A program made the translations under genes and the position numbers. A stretch of 12,753 bases of DNA from GCA-2730975 sp964576585 (GTDB taxonomy: Bacteria; Verrucomicrobiota; Verrucomicrobiia; Opitutales; Seribacteraceae): positions 1 to 12,753 of the forward strand of contig CAZNWO010000089.1 of assembly GCA_964576585.1 (NCBI GenBank), written 5' to 3'. Within the stretch, counting starts at the first letter, position 1. Each line of letters starts with the position of its first letter. Of the stretch, positions 5,852-12,753 are shown piece by piece. Below the pieces are notes generated by a model. The model saw only the letters and a list, made by a program, of their open reading frames with translations. It made no database searches and was not told where the DNA came from.

Positions 5852-7771
5852 TCAGTAGCTTCGTCCGTCCTTTTGGTGGTAATAGTTGAGAAAAGCCTTG
5901 TTGGCAACGCGATAGCCACCCGGGGTTGGATAATCGCCGGTAAAGTACCAATCGCCGGGGTGATCCGGCAAAGCTGTGCGTAAATTTTCGATCGTTTGGT
6001 AGATGATCTCTACCTCGCCATCCCAATCATTTTTATCGGGTGCAACCAATCGAGCGATCTCGGCGGAAATTTCTGAGGGAGAAAAATTTTCGTAGACGCG
6101 TTTCACACAATTAACATCTTGGTCTTTTCCGCTCTCCAAGGTCTCCTTGCAATCCTCGGCAACCTCGTCGAGGAGACCATCGTAACCACCATCCTCAAGA
6201 AGAGCCACCGCAGCCTGAAACGCAATAAATTTGCCGAGTTCGGACATGTCGATGCCGTAACAGTCCGGATAACGAATTTGTGGAGCCGTGGAGGCTACGA
6301 CCAATTTCCTTGGACGAGAACGGCTGAGAATTCTCAGGATGCTCTGCTTCAAGGTCGTCCCTCGAACGATGGAATCATCAATGCAGACCAGGGCGTCTTC
6401 CCCTTCTCGCACAACTCCATAAGTGATGTCGTAGACATGCGAAACCAGCTGGGCTCGCCCCGATTCCTGGCTAATGAAGGTACGGAGCTTGATGTCCTTG
6501 TTGGCAATCTTTTCTCCGCGCGGCCAGTTGTCCATGACAAGATCGTCTACAAGCTCTGGCGTGACTTTACCTTCTTCGGCAGCCGAGACGAGGTTTTTAC
6601 GAACCTCTTCTCGACGTATCCGTCTCAGTTCCTCCATCAAACCGTAGTATGCGCTCTCTGCCGTATTGGGTACGTAGCTGAAGACGCTCTTTGAAAAATC
6701 CCTACCCACCGAATCGAGAATCTGAGGAGCCAACGCTGCACCAAGGTTTTTTCGCTCAGCATAAATATCGGGATCGTTTCCACGGGAAAAATAGATTCTC
6801 TCAAAGGAACAATCCGACCTATTCTTGGCGACCTCGGCAAAGCGACGGACGAGGATTTCACCATTTGCTTTCACGACGACGACGGTGCCGGGTTCAATTT
6901 CCTCAATCTGATCGGCGTCCTTGCCGAACACAGTCATCAAGGGAGCTCGCTCCGATGCGAAGGAAACATGCTCGTCGTCACGCACAAAATACCCGGGACG
7001 AATGCCGAGAGAATCCCGCATGACGAAACTGTCTCCGTTGCCGATGATTCCAGCAATCAGGTATCCTCCGTCCCAATTTTGAGCCGCCTTGCTCAATACC
7101 GAAGGAACGTCGAGCCGTTCGCCTATCCATGTGGACAGCTCGGTTCCGAGAACGCCTGATTCGGTGGCTTCCGAAGCCAATTGGTCGTTGGCCGCATCCA
7201 GGTGATAACCGGTTTCCTCCAAAATTGCCTGCGTATCGGTATCGAAGACGGGGTGTTGACCACGATCGACCAAGGCACGGTTCAACTCGTCCACGTTGGT
7301 TAGGTTGAAGTTGCCTGCAATCATCAGGTTTCTGCAAGGCCAGTTGCTCTTTCGAAAATAGGGATGGCAGGAAGTTGCGTTGAACAAGCCGGAAGTACCG
7401 TAACGCAGATGCCCAAGAAGGATTTCTCCACCGTAGTCGAAATGTTCCTTGACGGTTTCGGGAAACTCGGGAAAAGCCAATCCGGAATCCATAAGCTCCT
7501 GGTAATGCTTGAGTTGCTTCCCAAAGATGGCGGACAGGGCATTCGCGCTCGTGCTTCGCTCCCTGAACATAAAGGCTTCCCCGGAGGGAACGTCGAGCTT
7601 CATGGATCCGATACCGGCGCCATCCTGCCCGCGGTTGTGCTGCTTCTCCATGAGAAGAAAAAGCTGATTGAAACCCCAAAGGGGAGATTCCTTGGCTTGG
7701 GCAAAGTGTGAAAGCGGCTTGAGCAAACGGATCAGGGCGATACCGCAGTGGTGACCGATTTCGTCGCTCAT
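5852..7771 (-). CDS. purF: Amidophosphoribosyltransferase PurF (long form)
   Basis: 639 residues. PurF starts de novo purine synthesis: it transfers ammonia from glutamine to PRPP to make 5-phosphoribosylamine, in the cytosol. The N-terminal half is a class-II glutaminase. The nucleophile would be Cys9 after removal of an 8-residue propeptide (MSDEIGHH), with RGQDGAG (48-54), GHLRYGTSG (120-128) and SFASERAP (270-277). The C-terminal half is the phosphoribosyltransferase, with the PRPP site CIDDSIVRGTT (463-473). The length exceeds the ~470-500 residues of the Bacillus and E. coli enzymes; an extra segment of roughly 45 residues lies at about 383-430 and the C-terminus is extended. This matches the longer PurF type I recall from Bacteroidota and related phyla. 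No C-terminal CxxC is present, so a Bacillus-type iron-sulfur cluster is unlikely. I chose the ATG at 7771, which overlaps the purL stop by 4 bp (ATGA), over an upstream in-frame start at 7807 that would overlap purL further. Confidence 0.95.
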   Translation of the reverse strand: MSDEIGHHCGIALIRLLKPLSHFAQAKESPLWGFNQLFLLMEKQHNRGQDGAGIGSMKLDVPSGEAFMFRERSTSANALSAIFGKQLKHYQELMDSGLAFPEFPETVKEHFDYGGEILLGHLRYGTSGLFNATSCHPYFRKSNWPCRNLMIAGNFNLTNVDELNRALVDRGQHPVFDTDTQAILEETGYHLDAANDQLASEATESGVLGTELSTWIGERLDVPSVLSKAAQNWDGGYLIAGIIGNGDSFVMRDSLGIRPGYFVRDDEHVSFASERAPLMTVFGKDADQIEEIEPGTVVVVKANGEILVRRFAEVAKNRSDCSFERIYFSRGNDPDIYAERKNLGAALAPQILDSVGRDFSKSVFSYVPNTAESAYYGLMEELRRIRREEVRKNLVSAAEEGKVTPELVDDLVMDNWPRGEKIANKDIKLRTFISQESGRAQLVSHVYDITYGVVREGEDALVCIDDSIVRGTTLKQSILRILSRSRPRKLVVASTAPQIRYPDCYGIDMSELGKFIAFQAAVALLEDGGYDGLLDEVAEDCKETLESGKDQDVNCVKRVYENFSPSEISAEIARLVAPDKNDWDGEVEIIYQTIENLRTALPDHPGDWYFTGDYPTPGGYRVANKAFLNYYHQKDGRSY

Positions 7772-10101
7772 GCTCGATCCATGGCGAGAGGAATGGCGTT
7801 CTCCCAAGTTTCGCGGAGGTCTTTGGTTTCCGCATCCAACAGTATATCATGCCCCAAGGTAACCTTAAAACGTCCACTGTCGTTTACGACGCCTAGTTTC
7901 AACACCTCGATCTCGGAATCCTCGGCCGCGTCAATCAAGTCCTCTTCATCGGAGGTACCGACAGAGACAACCACTCGCCCCTGACTTTCACCAAAGAGAA
8001 CGGCATCCGTTCTTCCCGAGATTCCACGCGATGGAAGTTCGATGTCAACGCCTAGGTCGAGTGGCTGAAAAAGCATTTCGGAAAGAGTCACCAGCAGACC
8101 TCCCTCGGAAATGTCGTGGGCGGAACGAACTCGTCCAATCCTAATTTGGGAGATCAAAAAATCCTGAAGCGCTTTCTCTGCCTCAAGGTCCACTTCAGGC
8201 ACTCGACCGTCCTTGAGTCCACTGCGGACCTGAAGGTAGTAACTACCTCCCAATTCGCTTGGAAGCCCTCCAAGCAGGAGCAGGGTTTCGCCTGCACCGG
8301 AAACGGAGCTTTGAGTCACGTCCTTCGCCTTTTCTACAAGCCCCACCATGGAAACGACTGGCGTAGGATCTATGGCTCCCTTCTCGTTTTCGTTGTACAG
8401 GCTGACGTTGCCCCCAACCACGGGAACGTCGAAAAACTTACAGGCATCGGCCAACCCCCTGACAGACTCGCTGAGCATATAGTAGACCTCCGGCTTGTTG
8501 GGATTGCCGAAGTTGAGGTTGTCGGTAACAGCCAAAGCCTTTGCCCCGGAGCAAGCTAGGTTGCGCATGCACTCAACGAAGGCAATCTGAGCCCCACGGT
8601 AAGGATCAAGATAACAAAAACGATTGTTGCAATCATTGGAGATGGCAATGCGCTTGTCCACGCCGGCAATCGCCAAGTGGACGACTCCCGCATCGCTTCC
8701 CGGTTCCACGGTGGTGCCTGCCATGACCATGTGGTCATACTGCCTCCAAACCCAACGCTTCGAGGCGATTGTAGGATGACCAAGCAGTTCCATCAACAAG
8801 TCCTCCACCTCGGAACCGTGGAGGTCGGGCAAGCCTTCGGGAGTCCATTCTCGAGCTTGGGCAACGTGATCGGGCTCGACGACAGGCTGGTCGTAGATGG
8901 GTGCCTCGTCGGTAAGGGACTTGGCGGGAACGTCGGCGACGACGACACCCTTGTGCCTCACAACCATGCGATCCCCCTCCTTGACTTCGCCAATCCTTAC
9001 GGCGTGCAGGTCCCACTTCTCGAACACTTCCTCCAGCTCGCGCTCACGACCCTTGTTCACGATCACGAGCATCCGCTCCTGACTCTCGGAAAGCATGATC
9101 TCGTAGGAATTCATGCCCTCCTCGCGCTGGGGCACGAGATCCAGATCGATCTCGATCCCCGCATCGCCACGAGATGCAGTCTCGCAAGAAGAGCAAGTGA
9201 GACCGGCGGCCCCCATGTCCTGAATTCCCACCACGAGGTCCGGTATGGCCATCATTTCGAGGCATGCCTCTAGCAAAAGCTTTTCCATGAAGGGATCCCC
9301 CTTCTGAACTGCCGGGCGATCCGCGGCGCTTTCCTCAGTCAACTCCCTGGAGGCAAAACTGGCCCCGCCAAGACCATCCCGCCCAGTTGCAGGACCGACG
9401 TAATAAACGGGATTCCCCACCCCGGTTGCCGCCCCGCGCTTGATCTCGTCGTGACGCAGAATTCCGGCGCAAAGAGCATTGACGAGAGGATTGCCCTCGT
9501 AGGCCTCGTCGAAATAGACGTCTCCTCCCAAGTTGGGAATACCGAGACAGTTGCCGTAATGGGAAATCCCATGAACCACACCCCTGAAGAGACGTCGAAC
9601 CTGAGGTGACTCGATGGAACCGAACCTAAGGGAATTCGTTAGCAGAACGGGACGAGCGCCCATCGTGAAAATGTCCCGAACGATGCCGCCGACCCCAGTG
9701 GCAGCGCCTTCGAAAGGCTCGATTGCACTGGGATGGTTGTGCGACTCGATCTTGAAGGCGACTCCCCAACCGTCGCCTACGTCGATGACCCCGGCATTTT
9801 CCTCGCCCGCCTTTACGAGCACTTGCCCCAATGCCTTCTTGTCGGCCTTTTCATTGGGAAACAGCCTGAGAAGTTTTCGGGTATTTTTGTAAGAGCAATG
9901 CTCCGACCACATGACGGAGAAAATGCCCAATTCGGTAAGGTTCGGTTCACGCCCGAGAATCTCCTTAATTCTAACGTACTCCTCGGGCAAGATGCCATGT
10001 TGGTCAACCAGTTCCGGGGTGATCTCGACGTTCAGCATCTCGTCAGGGTTAGGCGGAGGCGCGGAACGCAGGGGAGTTTCCCCAGTGGTATCAGTACTCA
10101 T
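7768..10101 (-). CDS. purL: Phosphoribosylformylglycinamidine synthase subunit PurL (small type)
   Basis: 777 residues. PurL is the ATP-using subunit of FGAM synthase, which converts FGAR to FGAM with ammonia supplied by PurQ, with PurS holding the complex together. It is the small-PurL type (usually about 720-770 residues), consistent with separate purS and purQ nearby. Visible motifs are SEHCSYK (66-72) with its conserved histidine, ESHNHPSAIEPFEGAATGVGG from residue 119, GAAGLTCSS in the middle, and the second AIRS-type half containing GDxx-like metal and phosphate regions ('AVTDNLNFGNP', 'VVGGNVSLYNE'). A proline-rich N-terminal extension of about 25 residues precedes the conserved core. 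The ATG at 10101 shares its A with the purQ stop (TGATG), so translation is coupled; an adjacent TTG at 10104 would add one residue. The stop overlaps purF by 4 bp. Confidence 0.96.
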   Translation of the reverse strand: MSTDTTGETPLRSAPPPNPDEMLNVEITPELVDQHGILPEEYVRIKEILGREPNLTELGIFSVMWSEHCSYKNTRKLLRLFPNEKADKKALGQVLVKAGEENAGVIDVGDGWGVAFKIESHNHPSAIEPFEGAATGVGGIVRDIFTMGARPVLLTNSLRFGSIESPQVRRLFRGVVHGISHYGNCLGIPNLGGDVYFDEAYEGNPLVNALCAGILRHDEIKRGAATGVGNPVYYVGPATGRDGLGGASFASRELTEESAADRPAVQKGDPFMEKLLLEACLEMMAIPDLVVGIQDMGAAGLTCSSCETASRGDAGIEIDLDLVPQREEGMNSYEIMLSESQERMLVIVNKGRERELEEVFEKWDLHAVRIGEVKEGDRMVVRHKGVVVADVPAKSLTDEAPIYDQPVVEPDHVAQAREWTPEGLPDLHGSEVEDLLMELLGHPTIASKRWVWRQYDHMVMAGTTVEPGSDAGVVHLAIAGVDKRIAISNDCNNRFCYLDPYRGAQIAFVECMRNLACSGAKALAVTDNLNFGNPNKPEVYYMLSESVRGLADACKFFDVPVVGGNVSLYNENEKGAIDPTPVVSMVGLVEKAKDVTQSSVSGAGETLLLLGGLPSELGGSYYLQVRSGLKDGRVPEVDLEAEKALQDFLISQIRIGRVRSAHDISEGGLLVTLSEMLFQPLDLGVDIELPSRGISGRTDAVLFGESQGRVVVSVGTSDEEDLIDAAEDSEIEVLKLGVVNDSGRFKVTLGHDILLDAETKDLRETWENAIPLAMDRA

Positions 10102-10814
10102 CAAGACACCAATTCCATCGGACTCGCATCCAACAAAGGAGCAAGGAATGCACGGAGGATCGGAATTCCGTCCAACCCCGGATGGTAGGGTTCCACGACT
10201 CTCTCGGGATGAGGCATCATGCCGAAAACGTTACCAGTCTCGTTGCGTATGCCCGCGATATCGTTAACGGAACCATTCGGATTGCCGTGTCCGGGACCCT
10301 CTTCGGGGTCACCCGAATACCGCAGGAAGACTTGACCTTTGGACTCCAGCGCATCCAGGGAATCCTCGTCCAGACGGTAGTTGCCTTCCCCATGAGCAAT
10401 CGGCAGGTAAATCCTTTCGCCGAGCTTGGCTTTGCAAAAGCTCTCGGTAGAGTCTTCCACGGAAAGACTCTGGTTGACGCAACGGAACTCCAAACAGTTG
10501 TTTCGGATCAAGGCTCCCGGCAACAAGCCGGATTCGCAGAGGATTTGAAAGCCGTTGCAAATGCCGAGAACCGGGCAACCATTGCCCGCAAAGCGCTGAA
10601 GGTCACCCATTATAGGTGAGAATCTTGCGATAGCCCCGCAGCGAAGGTAGTCCCCGAAGGAAAAGCCACCAGGTACGATCACCGCCTCGGTTTCCGCAGG
10701 AAGCGCATCCTTGTGCCATACTCGGGCGGAAGGGACGCCAAGGACATCGTTGCAGGCATGCCAAGCATCCCAATCGCAATTGGAACCGGGAAACTGGATA
10801 ATGGCTATTCGCAT
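10101..10814 (-). CDS. purQ: FGAM synthase glutaminase subunit PurQ
   Basis: 237 residues. PurQ is a class-I (triad) glutamine amidotransferase that releases ammonia from glutamine and passes it to PurL. The N-terminus reads IQFPGSNCDWD, the PurQ hallmark, then 'VPGGFSFGDYLRCGAIA' (48-64). The nucleophile elbow is GICNGFQIL with Cys86, and the rest of the triad is His202 and Glu204 in MMPHPER. 'PIAHGEG' (138-144) is also typical. I placed the start at the ATG at 10814; a TTG two codons upstream (10820) is in frame but the family normally begins with the beta-strand right after this ATG. No Shine-Dalgarno sequence is evident. It starts 27 bp after the FAH-family gene and is coupled to purL through a 1-bp stop-start overlap. 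Confidence 0.96.
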   Translation of the reverse strand: MRIAIIQFPGSNCDWDAWHACNDVLGVPSARVWHKDALPAETEAVIVPGGFSFGDYLRCGAIARFSPIMGDLQRFAGNGCPVLGICNGFQILCESGLLPGALIRNNCLEFRCVNQSLSVEDSTESFCKAKLGERIYLPIAHGEGNYRLDEDSLDALESKGQVFLRYSGDPEEGPGHGNPNGSVNDIAGIRNETGNVFGMMPHPERVVEPYHPGLDGIPILRAFLAPLLDASPMELVS

Positions 10815-10841
10815 CGGCAAAAAGAAAGAGTCGTCAACAAA

Positions 10842-11678
10842 TCAATCCTCCATTTCCTCGTAATCCTCATCCGTAAGGGCTTCTTCCACGACGGGATTGA
10901 CCAACTCGCCGATGCCGCCGATTTCCACCGTCACTTGGTCGCCTGCCTTGAGGAAGCGCGGTGGATTGCGGGCCGCCCCTACACCCGAGGGCGTACCCGT
11001 CAATATCAGCGTGCCCGGCAAAAGCGTGGTGCTGCCGCTGAGAAACTCGATGAGAGTTGGAACGTCGAAGATAAGATCGTCTGTCCGGGATTCCTGCATG
11101 AGCTCCCCGTTGATCGTGGTTCGAAGAGTCAGTTTGGACGGATCGGGTATCTCGTCGGTAGTTACCAGACAGGGACCCGTTGGGCAGAACGTATCGAACG
11201 TCTTGCCCCGGCAGAACTGTCCTCCGCCCTTCTCCTTCTGCCAATCGCGGGCACTGACGTCGTTGGCGCAGACGTAGCCCAAGACGTGGGAAAGGGCCTC
11301 TTCCCGGGAAACGTTCTTGCAGGGTTGACCGATCACCACGCCGAGCTCGCCCTCGAAGTCGACCTTCTCGCTCTTGAGAAAACGCGGAAGGACGATGGGA
11401 GAACCGGGGTTTTGGGCAGCAGTGGGAGCCTTCATGAAGATCATCGGGTGCTTCGGCAATTCCGAGCCCGACTCCTCCGCATGCGCCTTATAGTTTAATC
11501 CAACGCAATAAATGCAGCGAAAGTCAATGGGGGTTAGAATTTGTCCGGGATCGGCGGGTTCCTCGGTTGCCTCGAAGGCACCCTTCTCCTTTTGGCTGAT
11601 TACGAAAACCTTACCATCGTCATCGAGTCGCCCGAAACCCAGTTCCCCTTTCCGATCGAGATAACGGATGATCTTCAC
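10842..11678 (-). CDS. Fumarylacetoacetate hydrolase (FAH) family enzyme inside the purine operon
   Basis: 278 residues from a GTG at 11678. The FAH fold comprises metal-dependent C-C bond hydrolases, decarboxylases and isomerases of 2-keto acids. A variable N-terminal domain (about 1-55) precedes the core. Core motifs are CVGLNYKAHAEE (58-69) with the likely catalytic His66 and Glu69, Lys83, the metal ligands Glu109 and Glu111 in DFEGELGVVIG, Asp140 in ANDVSARD, and TGTPSGVG in the C-terminal part. This is the common bacterial FAHD1-like branch (acylpyruvase, oxaloacetate decarboxylase or 2-hydroxyhepta-2,4-diene-dioate isomerase by annotation); the true substrate cannot be read from sequence. 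The gene lies 9 bp after purS and 27 bp before purQ, so it should be co-transcribed with the purine genes. No known purine step needs this fold. No aromatic-degradation gene is adjacent. No Shine-Dalgarno sequence is visible at its GTG. Confidence 0.9.
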   Translation of the reverse strand: MKIIRYLDRKGELGFGRLDDDGKVFVISQKEKGAFEATEEPADPGQILTPIDFRCIYCVGLNYKAHAEESGSELPKHPMIFMKAPTAAQNPGSPIVLPRFLKSEKVDFEGELGVVIGQPCKNVSREEALSHVLGYVCANDVSARDWQKEKGGGQFCRGKTFDTFCPTGPCLVTTDEIPDPSKLTLRTTINGELMQESRTDDLIFDVPTLIEFLSGSTTLLPGTLILTGTPSGVGAARNPPRFLKAGDQVTVEIGGIGELVNPVVEEALTDEDYEEMED

Positions 11679-11687
11679 CGCAAATCG

Positions 11688-11927
11688 TTAACCTATCTCG
11701 TACCTGAAATCCTCGATGATTGGATTGCTGAGCAAACCGTCGCACAAATCGTCCAGTTTGGCCCGGGTTTCCTCATCATCCTGCCCATCGATTTCGAAGG
11801 TAATCGTTTTGCCAACCCTGACGCCAGAGGCAGATTCATGCCCAAGGCTTTTCATGGCATGCTCCACCGCGGCGCCCTGTGGATCCAACACCGTAGGTTT
11901 CGGGGTGACAAAAACCGTAACCTTCAC
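11688..11927 (-). CDS. purS: FGAM synthase structural subunit PurS
   Basis: 79 residues from a GTG at 11927. PurS is a small dimeric protein that bridges PurL and PurQ. The sequence 'VKVTVFVTPKPTVLDPQG' at the N-terminus is the PurS signature; the body continues through 'SGVRVGKTITFEIDG' to a terminal 'NPIIEDFRYEIG', at the usual family length of about 80. The frame is open further upstream (to 11987), but homologues begin at the beta-strand starting here, and the extra stretch is cysteine-rich and unlike PurS, so GTG is chosen. No Shine-Dalgarno sequence is obvious. It is the first purine gene after the recombinase and lies 9 bp ahead of the FAH-family gene. It confirms the three-subunit FGAM synthase. 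Confidence 0.93.
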   Translation of the reverse strand: MKVTVFVTPKPTVLDPQGAAVEHAMKSLGHESASGVRVGKTITFEIDGQDDEETRAKLDDLCDGLLSNPIIEDFRYEIG

Positions 11928-12001
11928 GGGACAGGGTAAAGAGCATTCACGCGCCAACCTTTCAACACTATTTTGCGCACAAAGCAAAAAATTTGGAAAT
12001 T
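11928..12001 (-). promoter_or_regulatory. Spacer between the recombinase and purS; likely start of the purine transcript
   Basis: This 74-bp gap is AT-rich at its 5' side (minus strand) and is the natural place for a promoter of the purine genes, if they are not simply read through from the recombinase. It contains the dyad TTTTGC (11971-11976) and GCAAAA (11984-11989) around 7 bases, which could be an operator or a weak hairpin. I see no consensus -35/-10 pair, no PurR-type box I recognise and too little room for a purine riboswitch. Confidence 0.3.
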
Positions 12002-12753
12002 TCAGACTGCGGCTCGGCTTCGCGGATGGTAAGCCGCATGGTCGTCAAGCAGTCGTTCTCCCTCTACATGCGTGTAGATTTGGGTAGTGCCGACGTCGGC
12101 ATGACCAAGCATTTCCTGAACGGCTCGAATATCGGCGCCACCCATCAACAAGTGCGTCGCAAAGGAGTGGCGTAAGGCATGTGGCGTAACGTTTTTCTCG
12201 ATCCCGGCCTTCCGAGCATACTCCTTAACCAGGACCCAGATCATTTTTCGGGAGATTCCCTTGCCACGCATGCTGAGGAAGAGTTCGCCTCCCGTTCCAT
12301 CCTTAACCAAGTTGGGACGACCTCCATGAAGGTAATTGCGGACGGATTGGGCTGCCTGCCTGCCTACGGGGACCACTCGCTCCTTGGAACCCTTGCCGAA
12401 AACCCTAGCAAAACCCTCCTCGCAGTCAATGGCCGTCATGGGCAAGGTGCAAATCTCCGAAACCCTAAAGCCACTGCCGTACATCAGCTCGAAGATGGCC
12501 TTGTCGCGCTTGCCCAGAGGATAGTTCGTATCGGGGGCATTCAAAAAGCTTTCCATTTCCTCGATGGTGAGCACCTCGGGCAAATGAAGATGTTTCTTCG
12601 GATTGGACAGCAACTCCGTGAAATCGTCTGTCCGCAAGTTCTCAGAGACGAGAAACCGGGCAAGCATCCGCACGGCGGAAAGCTTTCTGGCAAGACTGGC
12701 GACCGAGTAACCGTCCTTGGTCAAGCTGCCCAACCATGCAGAGACGTCGTCCG
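12002..12753 (-). CDS. Tyrosine recombinase of the XerC/XerD type (N-terminus beyond right edge)
   Basis: About 250 C-terminal residues are present; the frame stays open to the right edge and the true start lies outside. Numbering from the codon at 12733, the catalytic set is complete: Arg90 in GSGFRVSEICTL, Lys114 in FGKGSKER, His185 and Arg188 in TPHALRHSFATHL, His211 in MLGHADVGTTQIYTH, and the nucleophile Tyr220. The end (THVEGERL...YHPR) is that of chromosomal XerC/XerD, which resolve chromosome dimers at dif with FtsK. The partial SAM-like N-terminal core-binding domain is visible (about 1-50, 'SVASLARKLSAVRMLARF'). The close match to Xer motifs and lack of phage or integron genes argue for the housekeeping enzyme rather than a mobile integrase. 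XerC and XerD cannot be told apart here. The TTG at 12733 is in frame but is inside the domain, so it is not taken as the start. Confidence 0.92.
   Translation of the reverse strand, partial: DDVSAWLGSLTKDGYSVASLARKLSAVRMLARFLVSENLRTDDFTELLSNPKKHLHLPEVLTIEEMESFLNAPDTNYPLGKRDKAIFELMYGSGFRVSEICTLPMTAIDCEEGFARVFGKGSKERVVPVGRQAAQSVRNYLHGGRPNLVKDGTGGELFLSMRGKGISRKMIWVLVKEYARKAGIEKNVTPHALRHSFATHLLMGGADIRAVQEMLGHADVGTTQIYTHVEGERLLDDHAAYHPRSRAAV

Noticed and set aside
6978..7877. 299-codon minus-strand frame overlapping purF and the purL end
   Set aside because: Arginine- and serine-rich translation without motifs, in another frame of well-supported purF; a shadow.
10713..11498. 261-codon open frame on the plus strand opposite purQ and the FAH gene
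   Set aside because: No recognisable motif; it is antisense to two clearly functional genes and such frames are common opposite codon-biased genes.
11928..12001. Purine riboswitch ahead of purS
   Set aside because: The spacer is only 74 bp and I see no three-way-junction pairing or conserved purine-aptamer core.
12002..12753. Recombinase as the integrase of an integrated element
   Set aside because: Motifs and C-terminus fit chromosomal XerC/XerD, and the neighbours are housekeeping purine genes with no tRNA, attachment-site repeats or phage genes.

Overview
The window reads as ordinary bacterial chromosome, densely coded, with moderate GC and no tRNA, rRNA, insertion sequence, CRISPR array or phage gene that I can see. 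The gene set and protein types (long-form PurF, small PurL with separate PurS and PurQ, a stand-alone HNH protein beginning with a 'TLVLNRLWQAVNV'-like stretch, weak or absent Shine-Dalgarno sequences) make me think of a Gram-negative bacterium of the PVC group, probably Verrucomicrobiota. That placement is from memory of family resemblance, not from a search. A Wzi-like outer-membrane protein agrees with a Gram-negative envelope.

Layout from left to right. At 1-420 (minus) is the N-terminal part of a secreted capsule-assembly Wzi-like protein, cut by the window edge. A 123-bp divergent spacer (421-543) with two small dyads separates it from glnD (544-3336, plus), a full-length bifunctional PII uridylyltransferase/uridylyl-removing enzyme. 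glnD converges on a soluble tandem-GAF histidine kinase (3368-5095, minus). Everything further right is also on the minus strand. Read in the direction of transcription (right to left) it is: a XerC/XerD tyrosine recombinase (enters from the right edge, ends 12002), purS (11688-11927), a fumarylacetoacetate-hydrolase-family enzyme (10842-11678), purQ (10101-10814), purL (7768-10101), purF (5852-7771), a small HNH nuclease-like protein (5161-5748) and the histidine kinase.

How they fit together. PurS, PurQ and PurL form the three-part FGAM synthase (step 4 of de novo purine synthesis) and PurF does step 1. purQ-purL-purF are translationally coupled by 1-bp and 4-bp overlaps, so this is a genuine purine operon. 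The one unexpected member is the FAH-family gene lodged between purS and purQ. GlnD reports glutamine status to PII proteins; glutamine is also the nitrogen donor for PurF and PurQ, so the neighbourhood has a loose glutamine theme, although glnD is on the other strand with its own upstream region.

I found no convincing novel system. The items most worth a second look are the FAH-family gene inside the purine operon, the HNH gene and partnerless cytosolic kinase at its end, and a 14-bp palindrome just ahead of the kinase start.
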